64,000 bases of DNA from Bostrychus sinensis (GCA_020698575.1 CM036258.1:23208795-23272794); one strand, 5' to 3'. Counted from the first letter of the stretch, positions 36,719 through 50,301 are shown. Made by a program: numbers and translations. Notes: generated by a model from the letters alone, not told the origin.

Positions 36719-37302
36719 TAGCCTGGCCTGCCAGACAAACTCTTTTCCTATTCTATACAAGGAAGTTAGTCTGGTACCTCTTTGCAGAACAATGAGAGGC
36801 GGAGTAAGCAATCAGAGAAACGAAGGGTGGGATATAAGCAGCACACCCCTGACACCACTGACCCAAACAAACAGGGATTCTTCCCGGGTTTTTTTTTCTT
36901 CATAAAACACCAGAGTACGGTGTATTATGATCAGCTCTGTATTTATTTCTGAACGAGGACAGCAGCAGAAGCCAGCTGTACAAAGAATTGTGGAATTTTT
37001 TTTTTTTTTTTTTTTTTAATGCGTTGGTTAGCTGCATCGCATGTCAATTGGATTTAACTGTTGTTAAAACGACAACAAGACGAAGAAAAAAATTGATGAA
37101 GAAAAAAACTCCGCTTGGTAGCTTGGTAGCTTGGTAGCTAGTGCTACCTTGGTAGCTCTTCCGCTTTTGTAAGACGTGCTACAGATAAACAGCTGTGATT
37201 GGCCAGTTCCAAATCAAACTGAAGAAATGCTCCGCTCTAAGAGGGGAGCCAGACTGTCCTGCTTGCGAAAAGCAAGTAGGAGAGTCAGGCTTGCCAGGCT
37301 AC
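36719..37302 (+). mobile_element. hAT-like family A element, complete
   Basis: The ends are TAGCCTGGCCTGCCAGAC and GTCAGGCTTGCCAGGCTAC. The flanks GGTTTGGT (36711-36718) and AGTTTGGT (37303-37310) match at 7 of 8 bases, giving a degenerate 8-bp duplication. There is a long T-run near 37000 and a local tandem GGTAGCTT repeat at 37117-37140. No transposase frame is present, so it depends on a partner element. It shares internal blocks with 32209, 50302 and 21562. Confidence 0.8.
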
Positions 37303-37310
37303 AGTTTGGT

Positions 37311-37691
37311 ACATGTAGCCCCAAAACCTGCTTCTGTTCTCATTACTCTTCAGAAGACCAACAAAAGCACAACAAAATTGTTAATAAATGAGATAAAACA
37401 CAAGTTTGGAACTGACATTTAAAACACAAAGACGGTGGCAATATTTAATTAAAAGATGAGCGTAAATTCTGGTGAGGGTTGGTGAAGCTGGAGTTAAAGC
37501 TGTATTAGCTTCAGCAAACAGGAGACCACTTCTGGTTTCTGTGCATTAAATTCACTTTTCCCAGAGCTGGACCTCCATGCCATGGTGCCAACAGTGGCAC
37601 AGTTTTGTATGCTTTATAAGTCCTCTTTGGGAAGTGAAAACACCCCAGACCGGCCCAACCTGCGTCGTATTGCCCCTTTGAAAAAGCGCCT
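37311..37691 (+). mobile_element. Family E short element, right-end copy
   Basis: GTTAATAAATGAGATAAAA and GAAGTGAAAACACCCCAGACC followed by the end GAAAAAGCGCCT (37680-37691) match the complete copy at 52389-52850. The left inverted end is not present at the expected place. Confidence 0.6.
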
Positions 37692-37748
37692 CTAGAACAA
37701 CACTTCAGACAACCAATCACTCTCACATTTATTTACCACAGGACATGT

Positions 37749-37880
37749 AGGGCATTGTGTCGAAGTGGTTAGCACTGTTGCCTCACAGCAAGAAGGTCTC
37801 GGGTTTGTTTCCTGGAGTTTAGTTCTCACTGGTTTCCTCAGCAGCATTGAAGAATGGATCAAATGCAGTGGACACATTTA
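37749..37880 (+). repeat. tRNA-related SINE-like repeat, type 1, internally deleted
   Basis: GTGGTTAGCACTGTTGCCTC and ACAGCAAGAAGGTCTCGGG form the head. It then jumps to the 3' end GAAGAATGGATCAAATGCAG. The middle body seen at 28860-29000 is missing. Confidence 0.75.
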
Positions 37881-40569
37881 GAATAAAAAGAAGAAAGAGA
37901 AGATAGAACTCTTAAGAACCTTATAGAGGTATTGCTATCAAGTATTTGTTTTTGGACATCAGAAAAACAAAACAAGCATTATTTGAGTAAGCGTTTTGTG
38001 TTTTGCTTTTGGATTTTTAATTTTTGCACAACCAGTCTTCAGCTTCTGCTTTGTTGGTTTTCAAACCAATTTAATTCTTGATTATTTTATTGTGACCCAC
38101 TTTTAAACGGCACATATACTTGTATTTTGAAATCTGTTTTCTCTAATTAAACCATTATTTAGGCTTCATTTGAGATGCATTTGAGAATAGCTATACAGTA
38201 CTCCGTGGTATGATTCTACTCCTTTTGACAACAGGAACAGCCTCAAAAGTAGGTTTTACTGATCTGACCTAGAATGTACCGCCCCCTGATGCCTTTTCGA
38301 AATGAGAATATCAAGTAATGGCTCAATGCACACTCCAGCACCGAAGGTCATTGAAGCTCCAAACTCACCTGAAAATACAACAGCTGCAAGACTTTTTTTT
38401 TCCTCTTCTTTTTAAACTCTTCCATACACCACTCCTCCACCTCCCTGCCCCCTTCTCCTCTCCCAGTCCTGCCCTCACCGAGCCCGAGCCAGAGCACCTG
38501 CAAGTGCTCACTTTGAAAGATGTTGCCGGCCCAAGAATGTGCGCAGTAAACACATGAGAGCTGTATTTATAATAAATCAGCTTTATGGCCCACTGATGGA
38601 GGTGATATCAGCGAAATTTATGCTGGGGAGACCTCAGCGTCCTTTAACAAACCAGCTGTGAGATAGCGCTACACTGCCCCCCTTTACATGTTCTCTCTCC
38701 CCCTCTGTCCCGGGATAGAAGGACTGACTGGCATATAGGACTTTGACACAGTGCTCTCTATGTGGAAGCCTGTGGTCTTTGGAACACTTTGGTCCAGACT
38801 GAAATAGAGTGTGGGCAGCCGGGCGGTAGTGGCTGAGTTGTGCGTCTGTGGTTGAGTGTATTAAATGTAGGCAGACTTGCAAAATAGCATGAGCTCAAAG
38901 GAGGATGCAGATGTGAGTTGCAGTGATCTATTCTTCTAGGCCTCTGCAATGACCCAGACAAATATATAGAAAATCATACCAGAATTTTCCAAACAGCTAA
39001 AAATCTTTCATCACAATATTCAGACTTGGTCCAGGCCGAAACTCAATGTTTCTCTTTCACCTGCCAGCCCAGATAAGTGCTTCACAGATGCCTGGAGACA
39101 AGATGTACTCCTCTACACATATACTACACAAACAAGATATTTTTAACATGGTTTGTTGCATAAACTAAACTTTCTTGTAGGATTCCAATGGAGCCAGCAC
39201 ACTCCAGGACCATCACCCCAGATCCAGCTTCTCAGAGCCACTCATCCCACTCTGGGTCTAACTACCCCCAAATCCACTCTCTAGATGCTAACAAGGTATA
39301 CAGAACGCCATACCAACTAACTGTAAGGTTTAGTATTGGACTGAAAAAAGAAAAGTCTGAAAATAAGAAAGAAAGCTTCATTTGGAGAATGTGTGGACAC
39401 CATGGCATGGTCTGGGAAACTCATGTGATTCGGAGGTGAGGTGGGGTACATTCAGGGTAACCACCAGTTAATTGAAGGGCTAGCTCTAAACACTAGAGCA
39501 GCCAACATTGCCGTGCCTCCTACAACAGTCAGGAGGTCATTTTGACATCGCACTACAGCAGGATTTATAAAAGTCTTATTTTTTTTAGTACTTTACTTTA
39601 GTATTTTGTACACATATTTGGTATTTTTTCAGAGTAGCATGTAAAAGGGATAAATTACCATACATACATGTTATTAATAAATTATTTTTTGTCATTTTAG
39701 CAATATAACTAGAGGTGAGCAAGATGACTTAAAACTATATCATGTTTTTTTTTTTTTTATTAGTTTTTTTCCTTCTCTTTCTGCACGTTCAACTTAATTT
39801 AGATTAATCTGAATGCTTATGTTTTATGTTGTTGTAGCCAACAATGCAGCTGTGTCAAAATAACTTCCTGGCTGTTCCAGGTAAAACCACTCATATTTTC
39901 TCTGTCTTTTAATTCAGAATCTCCACACCATGAGCTGATGTATAACACACTCTCAGAAAGAGTCTGGACTGTGAGACATACATTTTTATACAAAGTTGGA
40001 TGCATTTTAGGTGAGAGAGCTTAAAATGACCTCTTGGCTGTTCTAGTGTTAAAAACCTTTAGTGACACACCGCAAGTATTATTGGACACAGCATAAGGAC
40101 ATCAGTATAGTTACACATGCAAATTAACTTCCAGTTCAAGGCCTTTGAGTTCTCCAACCTTCTTGCTCTGTTGCAGAATTTCTTACCAATCCACAAGTAT
40201 GCAGACCCCAGTGCACTATCATTTATACAGTTCTGTAAATGGCAGTGGAACCAAATATAAATATAAACAAGCCTCAGTGCCACACACCTCTGGTCAGAAA
40301 AACCTGGGTTGGATGACCTATTGACCCCCTTACTCTTAGTGGTCCATTATGGCACAGTTTGGTAACCTGCCAATGCCAGATAAAAACATGTGAGAGTCAG
40401 CTTGTGGTGCTGGGTTTGGTTGTCAAAGCAAATTTACTCTGGTGAAAACATGCTCACAAAACTCAAACATCAATGCCATACTTTTGACAGCCTTCCACTG
40501 GGTACCAAAAACTGACTAAAGGGTGTGGGCAGAGACACTGCAGCGCATTCATCAGAAAAGAGTGCTGTG
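37881..40569. other. Unassigned intergenic sequence
   Basis: No gene is supported. The 38390-38560 interval has a pyrimidine-rich tract (CCCCCTTCTCCTCTCCC) and a GAGCCCGAGCCAGAGC motif. The 38640-38960 interval is of balanced composition. T-runs lie near 39580 and 39747. Confidence 0.45.
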
Positions 40570-40573
40570 AAAA

Positions 40574-40640
40574 TGCAAAAAAGGTCCTATATTGTGCTTT
40601 TTGAAACACTTTTGGACATCTTTGCATTAGTATTTTAGGT
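40574..40640 (+). repeat. Short-element head resembling family B
   Basis: AAGGTCCTATATTGTGCTTT is similar to the family B head, but the following sequence differs. Probably a related non-autonomous element. Confidence 0.4.
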
Positions 40641-40689
40641 TTTATAACTTAAAGAAGAGAGGAGAGAAAAAGAGGAAACTCCCAGACAC

Positions 40690-40907
40690 TATCAAACTTG
40701 CAAAAGTGAGATTTCAATGTTTTGGCACTGGGCCTTCTTCAGGCAAACATTTGAGTACTGAGGAGCCATCTTAAATAGGGAGTGGCCCTGACGAACTATA
40801 ACACCAAGTGACTTTTATACAATCTCAATATACTCAAATTCCAAAACATTCCGAAACATTGCCATATACCTCACCTGTAAATAAATCTCACTTTTGCATG
40901 TTTGATA
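40690..40907. repeat. Inverted repeat with 25-bp arms
   Basis: The arms at 40690-40714 (TATCAAACTTGCAAAAGTGAG plus ATTT) and 40883-40907 (its reverse complement with one mismatch) are 24 of 25 identical and enclose 168 bases. The interior has TTTTGGCACTGGGCCTTCTTC, similar to 52711-52735. It could be a small foldback element or hairpin. Confidence 0.6.
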
Positions 40908-41010
40908 TCATCATCATCATCATCATCAAACTTTATTTCAGACACATATATGGTCCATAGCATAAAAAGAGAGAAGACAAACAGACACATAGAAAAACAC
41001 GATACAACAC
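40906..41010 (-). repeat. LINE-like 3' tail with (ATC)n
   Basis: (ATC)n at 40906-40927 is followed by AAACTTTATTTCAGACACAT and ATATGGTCCATAGC, a tail I know from fish LINE 3' ends in reverse orientation. No coding part is visible. Confidence 0.5.
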
Positions 41011-41182
41011 ATTCATATATTTACATAAAAACTATTGCGACAGTGATTCCACAGCCTAGAAAATAACCTAACTGAACTTTGTGTGCAGAAGTTTTCTCTT
41101 CTTTAATTTTGATGTGCATTACACTCACCCTCTCCGACGCACCTGTCTCAAGAAAGAGATGTACGAAGCACTTCCTTGTTAA

Positions 41183-41472
41183 GTATTTTACGTTTTATAA
41201 CTTAAAATAATGTTTATGTATGGAAAACGTCTTCTGTTGGGGAGGTATTATATTAACTTTGCAGAGAACGCTTGGATTAGATGCCTGATGCCCTCTGCTG
41301 GCAACATAGGGGAATGGACACGGCATAAAATGGCTAATTAGCATGGCTATTAGCAACATAATGCTAACAGGTCAATAAATGAGCTGAGTGCTTTGTAGTG
41401 ATGGGGTGTTTTTGGGGTGCAAACAACATTATAACATGGTTAAAAGTTGGTTTAGCATAATAGGGGACCTTT
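41183..41472 (-). repeat. Short interspersed element, family B (subtype 1), minus copy
   Basis: Starts with TTTTACGTTTTATAACTTA, contains GCAGAGAACGCTTGGATTAG and ends at ATAATAGGGGACCTTT, the best-preserved family B end in the window. It pairs with copy 1 at 241-695. Confidence 0.7.
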
Positions 41473-42154
41473 AAATAATGTAGTGTGACAGAATTTAACC
41501 TTGAACAGATACAGCCTCACTAACTTTACTAAATACACTGCAGCCTTGCTCCTCCAGTCCAGATGGCCCGTGTCACTGCTCGCAAGTGGACACAAAACAA
41601 ATGTAAAAGATGTCACTGCCCGGCTCGTGTTGTACGGTTTCATCTTACACCACCCATTCCCGTCATTCCAGGATAAAAGGTGACCACCCGCCATTATTTG
41701 GTTTTCCACAGATGCTGGCATTACTATAACAAGAGTTTGAGGCCCAATCTTCAGAGGTGTTTCTAAAGCCACTAAAATGTTGTGGACTTACACACAGTGG
41801 AGACCCGAAATAAACGGCGTAAACAGAGAATTACTGCGTTTTCCTGTGATGTCATCTCCAGCTCGGTTGGCCAGAAAGGGTGCAGCCGCTTCCGTAAATG
41901 TTTGGTGTCCTTTTGTCAACAAGTTCTCTTCAAAATGGTTTTCTAATTTAGTATCTCCTTGGGGGAAAAAACAACAAGGATTCACCAAAACCAGCTGGCC
42001 AGGGCCGGCAAAATGTCTGCAATGTGAAGGTCAAGTTGTTCTCAGCGTGTGCCAAAGTGATGCGTGATGAAAAAGCAGGACGTAATATTAGCAAGTGAGC
42101 AACTTCCAGCTTTTGTCTGAACCAAGGAAATGTAATGATCAGTTTTCTGTTGGC
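41473..42154. other. Unassigned intergenic sequence
   Basis: No gene or repeat recognised. Short open frames here show no known domain. Confidence 0.5.
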
Positions 42155-42713
42155 CAGGGATTGGCAAACTACTTAGAAGTACCAGCTCAGAAAATATTTG
42201 GCTCTGACTAAAATTAGCCTAAATCAGGACTAAACCAGGCTTAAACCAGAACAAATCAAAGACTGAACCAGGTCTAAACTAGGCTAAACCAGGTCTACTC
42301 TAGGACTTAATGAGGTCTAAGCCAGGAATAAACCGGGTCTAAACAAGGAAAAATCAAAGACTAAACCACATATAAACTCGGCTAAACCAGGACAAAATCA
42401 GGTCTACACCAGGATTAAACCAGGTCAAAGCCAGGACTAAACCAGATCTACACCAGAACTAAATTAGGTCTATGCCACTAGGTCTACACCAGGATGACTA
42501 AAGCAGGTCTAAACCAGGAACATAGGCTAAACCAGGACTAAAGCAGGTCTAAAGTAGGTTAAACAAGAACTTAACCAGGTCTACACCAGGACTAAACAAG
42601 GACAAATCCATGCTAAACCAAGGATAAAACTAGATTTGAATCATGACTTAAACTGCAAAAGACTCCTGAGCAGCGCCAGAAGAAGCCCGTGTACCACAGT
42701 TTGAGAACCATTG
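42155..42713 (+). mobile_element. hAT-like family C element, complete with array
   Basis: The left end is CAGGGATTGGCAAACT and the right end CACAGTTTGAGAACCATTG, the inverse of a CAGTGGTTCTCAAAC hAT end. The flanks CTGTTGGC (42147-42154) and CTGTAAGC (42714-42721) match at 6 of 8. A degenerate array of GGTCTAAACCAGGACTAAACCA-type units (half-unit about 11 bp) fills 42196-42640. (Unit shown in part: GGTCTAAACCAGGACTAAAC.) No transposase is encoded. Confidence 0.8.
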
Positions 42714-45700
42714 CTGTAAGCTGTCATGTACAGTCTGACTTGGTTTATCTTAGCTACATACTGCTCATGCCAGTTTTACTCCATTTTGAATGGAGTTACT
42801 GTATATTTAAGACAGGAATATCCTTCCACATGAAGTGAGTCTAAATTGCCCTAAGTAGATGATTGTGAGAGTGAATGGTTGTACAGTAATTGTTGTTTTA
42901 GCAGTATCTATTCATAAATAATACATCATTTGATTAATAGCTGCTGTTAAACTGCTGTTTAACTGTTCATACACCATTTTGAGACACTTTGCAGCGCTAG
43001 AGCCAGAAAGTGGCTATGATTACTTCTCATACTTGCATTAAAAGCCAGCAATTACCATAGCAGGGCTGTGTTGTTAAATAAAATTGTGGTGGCTCTTTGT
43101 GTCAACTGCACATCCAACTTGAGAGTAACAGTACAGGGGAATGTCCAGCCCACAGTCTACAGCCCTCAGACAATTTGGCCCACAGGGATATATAACTGAA
43201 TAGCTCTGGTATAGTGTATGTCTTTAAGTCTTTAAGTATTAGCCCTGAGAATATCTGATAAATATTAGTGTATTCATGGTCATATAACAGTTAAGGAGAT
43301 ATGGTCCAGCGCCCTCAATGTGAAACATGATACGTATAGACGCTATGGTGACCACCTGTCCCACTTTTGGTTGTACTGCACAGCCATCTCTGTCCCACTT
43401 ATTAAGATAATGTCCCTCTTTTTCACTGATACTCACTGGATCTTATAAAAAGAGAGATTCAAGTTTAAAACAATATAAGACCAATATTCCTTGTGTAAAA
43501 GGTAGAACAAATATCTGTGGGTGTCCTATCTTGCTGGGTTGAATATATGGTTGGTGTGTTGCTGCCCCTGTGTTTCAGGACAGGCCTCTCTATGGAGCTG
43601 GGAGCTGGGGTTGGTGCTGGATTGTTTTGAGAATATACAGACTGAGAGTTTGGAGTTTATTTTGTTCTGTCTTTTGGGATAAAAACAGCACATCATGTTT
43701 TATAGCCCATAATCTGAAGTAACTTGTATCTCATTAAGTTTGTATGAGTTAAATTTGTATATCAAAAGATTTATTTCTCAAGTCTGTCCCTCCTTGTCCC
43801 ACCAAATTGCACAACATGTCTCACCTTTTGTACTTCATGAGGTGGTCACCCTAATAGACGCTGAAGAAATAAACTGGAAATGCTCAAAGAGTGCACGCCT
43901 CTGCCAATCTGTGACATTAGCCCTATCCTGCAATGGTAAACATATAGTGCCCAGACCTTGGCTAAAAACTCCAGGATCTTCCAGTTAAATGTTCAATCTA
44001 TTCAGCCACACTGCCCTTATATTTGTAGTAAAGTAAGTATCGCTATATAATCATTCAACTCATAATTCTGTTATCAGCCCATGCTAACCTTGTTAAAATA
44101 AGGTTTAATGTTCAAATGCTTTTATTTTGGAAGAAGAAAACAAGGGTTAGGGTACAACAAATCTTGTAGTAATCTCGCTGTAAGCCAGTACGATGCTCTG
44201 TGGCCTGGCCCTACTGCTGTGTTAACTCTTTGCATAGAAGCTAAATTGTTCTCAGAGAAGCCCTAAAGGGACCTCTTACAGTAGAAGCACTATTAATGCT
44301 GTTGACTCATCCCAGGATCACCAAGCCATTAGTTATCTATTCATTTATTTACTTAGTCATTGGAAAATCCATGTCACAACAGCCTGCTCCGGATACAGAT
44401 ACAAGAGAAAATGTGTCATGGTCTTGAAAAACACATACATCTAAATAGTTTCATTTTTAAGCCGGGTTTCTTTGCACAGCTTAGACCATCTTGTGAACAT
44501 CAAAAACATGCACTGTTTTTTACCAGGAAGAGTGATCTGATGTGGATTACAGGTAACGTGACTAAGCGCGGTTTAAAGATTCCCAGCAGCTAGCTCTGGG
44601 TTACATCCGCTTCTATTACGCATCTGCGCTGCTCAGTCTACTGTTAATTAGTAAGGCTTTTAAGGCTTCTCAAAGGATCGGCATAGCAAATATTTAGCTG
44701 GGCATTAACAAGACAGATTTGATGGACATGGTTCAGAGTTAAGTGATAGTAGGGCTTTGAGCTCGAGACATGTGATGCAGAAACTAGATTCAGTAATGAC
44801 AACTGACAGGGGCCAAAGTTGTGGCTCCAAGAGGATCTATAGGGATGTGTATTGGAATGTTAAATATCAATATACTGTAGATTAATAGCATTTTGGAGAA
44901 CCTCACTGGTGCATATACATTACAAATACATGCACCAAACATGTTTTGTCTCAGCACAACATAAATTTCATTTTTGTATTCATTTTAAAATTCTTGTATT
45001 TGTTTTTAATGTTTACTTGCTCCACAATATCTGTCACACCTGCTTCAGTCACAGTCACTCCTTTCTTAAAACTCACTTTTCTCTTTAGCTTTTGTTTTGA
45101 GTTTGAGAAATTTATATGTTTCACTATTATTTTCAAACTTTTGTTTTTATTACATATTCTCTTCATTTTATCGTGTGTTTGTATTTTTATTTGTTGCTTT
45201 GATGTTGCTGTGCAATACTTTGGCTGAATGTGTTGTTTTTAAAAGTTTTTAATAATATTAAGAACAGTCCTGCATTAACAAGAGTCCTGCAACTGTGTTT
45301 CTCAAACAAGTTGCCTTTTTTAAAATAAGTAACAACAGGAAAGTGCTGGCAGTGTTGTTTTTGTTAAAACATATTGTCAACACACAAAATAATGCTGGTA
45401 TTGATATCATATTTCCCAATAAAATATCTATGGCACAATCAGTATTTTCTTACACCACATTTGTCACGTCCATGTAAAATCTGATTTTGTATAATAGCTG
45501 ACAAGAATCTTGAGGTGTTTTTAGTCACTTCAGATAATGTTATGCTCATGCTCCTTCAAGGTGCAAGGCTGGAATGGGTTTAAAAGCAGTTATGTCATTA
45601 TCTCATCATTGGGAGTCAAAGCTGTCGCTTGCTTAACTAAAAATGGTATTTATTGCAAACATTGGTGAAGCAGCGGAGGACCCTGGCATGTTGTGTGGGA

Positions 45701-45990
45701 GATCAGGCTTTAATTCCCTGAGGAACACACTCTAGTCTCAAGGTCACCTTTGTGCCAGTCCCATGCCCAGATAAATTACATGTATCTGGTGCATCTGGTG
45801 TAAAAACCCAAAATTAGTGAGACTAAATTCAGATGATTTACTGTAAAAACCATTAAAGGGAGCAGTGATTTTTCTTTAATTACAATAAACAAGTCAACAT
45901 CCCAAACACATAATCTGTCCCTATAAAATGTAGGAATTTGGTTAATTTCTTGTTTAATGTTTGGAAATCTGGGAATAAACGGGTCTATCA
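42714..45990. other. Unassigned intergenic sequence
   Basis: Mostly AT-rich. Open frames at 44946-45227 and nearby are low-complexity, phenylalanine-rich chance frames. No gene or repeat is supported. Confidence 0.5.
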
Positions 45991-48900
45991 CAGGATCTAG
46001 AAAAACAGCCCTTCACACTGCACACATGAGGCAACACATCAGCGTTTTCAACATTTTGTGTGACGTCAATTTTTAGGGGCTTTGTCACGTATTACAGATG
46101 AAAGGAGAAAGACCTACTAAAGAGGATGTCTTTGTCATTTCATTCATTCTGACGGTCGGGAGATCTCCAAGAAAATCACATGAAATTGAATGAGAAAGCC
46201 CTTGCATGCTGCTGTGTGTCGTGGGATGTACTGCATTGCCACCCCTGAGCTGCAGCTCTCAAATCAGCCCCTAAAAGTAAACACTGCTCTGCCAGATTGG
46301 TCCTTGTTTATCAAAAGTGCAATCAAACTCATAGAGCTTAATGGCCTACAATTATAGCATCGAGCCAGCCAGAAATCAGTACAACTTTTCAGCACACAAT
46401 TCTCAGCAAAGATGGCTGAACATGTACAAAAGTATATCACTTAGAACAACAAAAAATATAAGGGAAGCCAGATTTCACTGCTCCACAGACAGTAGTTTTG
46501 CTGCTACCAGCTTTGCCAAGAAATGTGACCACTCCTAAAACGCGGACCGCTCCAGCAAAAGCAATTACGCGCTGCCCCAAAAGCCTGGTGGAAAGGTTGT
46601 CCCTTTAATGTGTGCAAAACTCCCTCCTAGTTTAATTATGTGGTGCTGGGTGGAACTTGGAGGCCTCTAGCTCCGCCGGTGCCCAACATAAGTGCATTTT
46701 CCACGGCTGAAGCATGCAACACGTCGGTTCCCACAGCGATCGGAAACGTGGCCTAGCCCAAAACCTGGGTTATGGCCTTCCTGGATCTTAAGGCGGCGAG
46801 GTGACCTAATGCCTGACCACCTAAAGTCCAGTGCCAAGTCCCAAGCAGCAGAGGAAGAGCTTGAAAAAGTTAGGTTTAAATGCACCGTGGAATATTACGT
46901 CAGGAGGGAGCTTGTTGCTTGTTTTTCTCAAACACCTGGCCACAGCTGTTAAATACGCTGGAAGTTATTAGACAGTGCAGGTGCAAAACGACCTCAAATA
47001 TCCCATCCTGCAAAAACAAGACTAAAATGCAGCTTCGTCCTAGAGATTGAAGAACTTTTCCTGCCATCATACAGTCCTGGACCTGTCTTTGCATGTGAAA
47101 TGAAAATGAAATTACCTGCGCTGTATTCATGAGCCCTATCACAGCAGCTGGATTCCTAGCTTAGGCCAAAGCAAAGCAATGTTTCTGGATGTTCAAAAAT
47201 TTAACTTTCTCTTGAACCACGAGAAAGCTAAATTCACACTGGAGTGGAATCATTGTTGCGCAGGTAAATCGTTAATAGAAAACACTCAAACCACAGCAGG
47301 TGCAACTGAAGGTTGGCAACAGTGCAACACAGATTATTTGTGAGTCCATTGGTGATGATGAAGCCTTGTCCACATGGAGAAGCAAAGGTTTTTATCCTAT
47401 AGGTGATTGGATCCAGCGTTTTGGGAGACCACATACGATCATTTTTTAAACCTGGTCCCAGAGTGGAAAGATTTCAAAATGCCATTTACATGTTTTTGTG
47501 TTTACAACTCATACGCATCTTTTCTGAAATAATGACAGCGTAGCCCCACTTCTGCCTTAACTCTGACAACAACAACAACAATGGCACTTTCCAGCATTGC
47601 GTTCAATCTGCAGGTGCTACTGAGCTTTTTATGGCTTTAACAGCAAAATGTTGTTCCTCTTTCTACAGACTAGGGTCCCCTTTCTTGCTGTCATATTCAC
47701 TGCCATCTGCTTATGTTTCTTATGTTTCAAAGGTTTTTGAAACAATACGTTGTCATCTCTGTGTGGATATAGCCTAAGACATTTAAAGAGGAACCATGTA
47801 ACTTTCTTTTCTTCGCTGTTTTGGTCGCATTTTTCTCTATGGAGGTCCCTTTATATTCTGGAGTTAAACACTATTGCAGAAATGTTACTCTGGTTGACTC
47901 TTGGCTTGACTCGGCTTGACTCCAACTTTCTCCTTCTCATATCTATACAAAGGTTTCCTCTGCCTTTTGGCCACTCTGCCATGATGAAAATATAACAAAT
48001 AAAACCATTGCTATCTTATTCTTATGGCTATCCAGGACTTGATGCTTTCTTGCGAGACTACAGGTACAGGGTTGGTTCTCCCATTCTTGCAAGGCTGTGT
48101 TTTTGCCAAAGACACACCAGGTTAGTTCAGACTGAGACTAAATACGCTGCTACAGTCCCAGTGTTTGTTGAGGTCAGAGGTCACGTCTATGTCACATCCA
48201 TGTTTAAAGGGCAATACAGCTAACCTTGTCTCATAAAAAATATTTCAACTAAGTCTTGTGTACTGAGTCTTGTATATTTTTATTTGAAGTCTGGTGTTAT
48301 TGTCCTCTGCCTCAGCCCAGACCACGCCCACTCTGCGATGTTAGCATATTCCGACTGTTTGGAATTCCTGCAGCCATCTTGGGAGCGCACAGAGCATTTT
48401 AAAACTTGTTAGCTCCTTTCATGTTTTATTTGAAAGTATGTAATTACATTCTTTGGGCAATAACCCCGGAGTGATTTACTCGCTGTATTAAATGCCGTGC
48501 CCTGCTGACACTCGAACCTTCCGCAGGCGGTTCATATACAGACAGCTATGAGTGATGAAACTGAACTGAACATACTGGATTAGGACATTTGGGAAAGGAA
48601 AGCATTTGCTGCACGTGCTATTGGGCAGAATATATCATATACATTCCATAAGATTAATGCTCAGGTTGTTTTATAAATGAAACAAGGCAAAAAATAAAAC
48701 CATACAAAACGTGAACATGACATGTTCTGTGTTGTTTTTGGGGGGAGGAGTGTGTGTTGGACGTGCGAAGGGAGGCGCTTTCTGGTAATGCAGCTTTAAG
48801 CCACATTTAGATCTTAAGTATTTAATAATCTAAGTCTAAGTGGAAAATGTGAACCTCTGGCTGCAGAATATAGCACCTGACACCTCCATCACAGAAAAGC

Positions 48901-50033
48901 ACCACTGGAGAGTTGACTTGACTGCCTCTTAGCTGTCCTCCTGGGACTGTGGTGTCTGGGACGTCCATTCTGCGCAGATTAAAGGAGCAGCTTCAAGAGC
49001 CAATCCAAACGGTGATAAAAAGCCTTTTAATCCATTGAGAAGGTTTCCTGGTGTAGCCCCCAGGGTCCAGCAGCCAGGCGTTGGTCCACTCAGGCTGCGT
49101 CTGGACAGTGTTCTGGCTCAGAGTGCCTCGTTGGGCTCTGACAGAGGGACAGAGGACTAAAAAGGGAGCAGCACTCACTTAAATCAGCCCCTCCGATAAC
49201 ATCTGCCACACTGACAGCAGGAGATGAAGGTTGTCACTCACTGGGCCATAGAGTGACCCGATCACCAGCCGCCCGCGAGGGTCACGATCATCTCCCTAAT
49301 GGCTCTGATGCTCCACCGCAGAGTGTGAGGGGATGAAGGCTTGGCATTTCAGACGCACATCTGTCATTAACTAACATGGCTAAGATAGCATGACACTGTT
49401 TGCAGAGTGACTGAGCCAGTTCAACACTGTCTGAAATATTCCCCAGTTTGCTCTCAATAACACTAATATATTAAATTAAAATTAAGAACCTGCATTTTAA
49501 CTTTGTTGTTCTGTCTTTGAGAATGTTCTGCCTGAGTGGAGGAGTGTGAACAGTTCATGTGCTGGGTGGGATGGGTGTTTTGCTCCTGGATCAACTGCTG
49601 TAAATGTTCTCCAGGGATGGGAGGCTGCTATTTGTTATCTTACAACCAGATTTAACCACTCTGTCAGCAGCAGAGTAGTTCTATACCATAAGGTGATGTA
49701 GCACTGATGTTGCACTGATGGCTATCAAAAACTAACAGATATAAGCGCTAACGTCAACTTGCTTCAGTCTTCTCAACAAGTGCAGGCATTAATGGGCTTT
49801 GAGTCTGTTTCTTTTGGTCTTCTCCACATTATTATTATTCCACATTATTGCAGGTGTCTGTCCTTCTGTCTGTCTCAACACAACAGATAAACTTGCTGAT
49901 AGAAAAAAAGCTGAGTAATATTTAAGATATGACACACATTGCATGCAAGTCTGCAGGTACAGACTGGTTCCTGAAACAAAGTTTAGTGGCACAATTATTA
50001 ATGCATTCCTCTTGTTCTTTTTTTTCCCGTTAA
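45991..50033. other. Unassigned intergenic sequence
   Basis: No gene is supported. The 46560-46870 and 48880-49340 intervals are of more balanced composition and could be conserved non-coding blocks. A short (CAA)n tract lies at 47566-47580. Confidence 0.45.
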
Positions 50034-50295
50034 GGGTCACGGGCAACTATGGGCCTTTGGCAGTTTACCCCCATGGTCAGTGGCCAGTTAATCACAGTGT
50101 TGACACAGACACATACACAGACAGACAACCATTCATTCTCACATTCAGTCACTACTAGGGGCAATTTAAAGTCACCAATTGACCCTAACACATGCATGTC
50201 TTTGGACTGTGAGAGGAAGAGAGAATGCAGAGTCATGGTCATGTAATGGCCAACTCAAAGATCTCGGAGGCAAGAGCACCAATCACTCTGCTACG
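50034..50295 (-). repeat. tRNA-related SINE-like repeat, type 1, minus copy
   Basis: On the minus strand, CTCTCACAGTCCAAAGACAT, GTTAGGGTCAATTGGTGAC and GAATGGTTGTCTGTCTGTG match the body and 3' part of the copy at 28786-29124. The tRNA-like head is degraded, and its right edge lies against the family A element. Confidence 0.75.
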
Positions 50296-50301
50296 ATTTT
50301 C

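Noticed and set aside
42196..42640. Regularly repeated array that might suggest CRISPR
   Set aside because: Units are contiguous and degenerate without unique spacers, in a eukaryotic hAT-like element.
46690..46880. Overlapping plus and minus open frames
   Set aside because: No domain; not similar to any LINE segment in the window on inspection.
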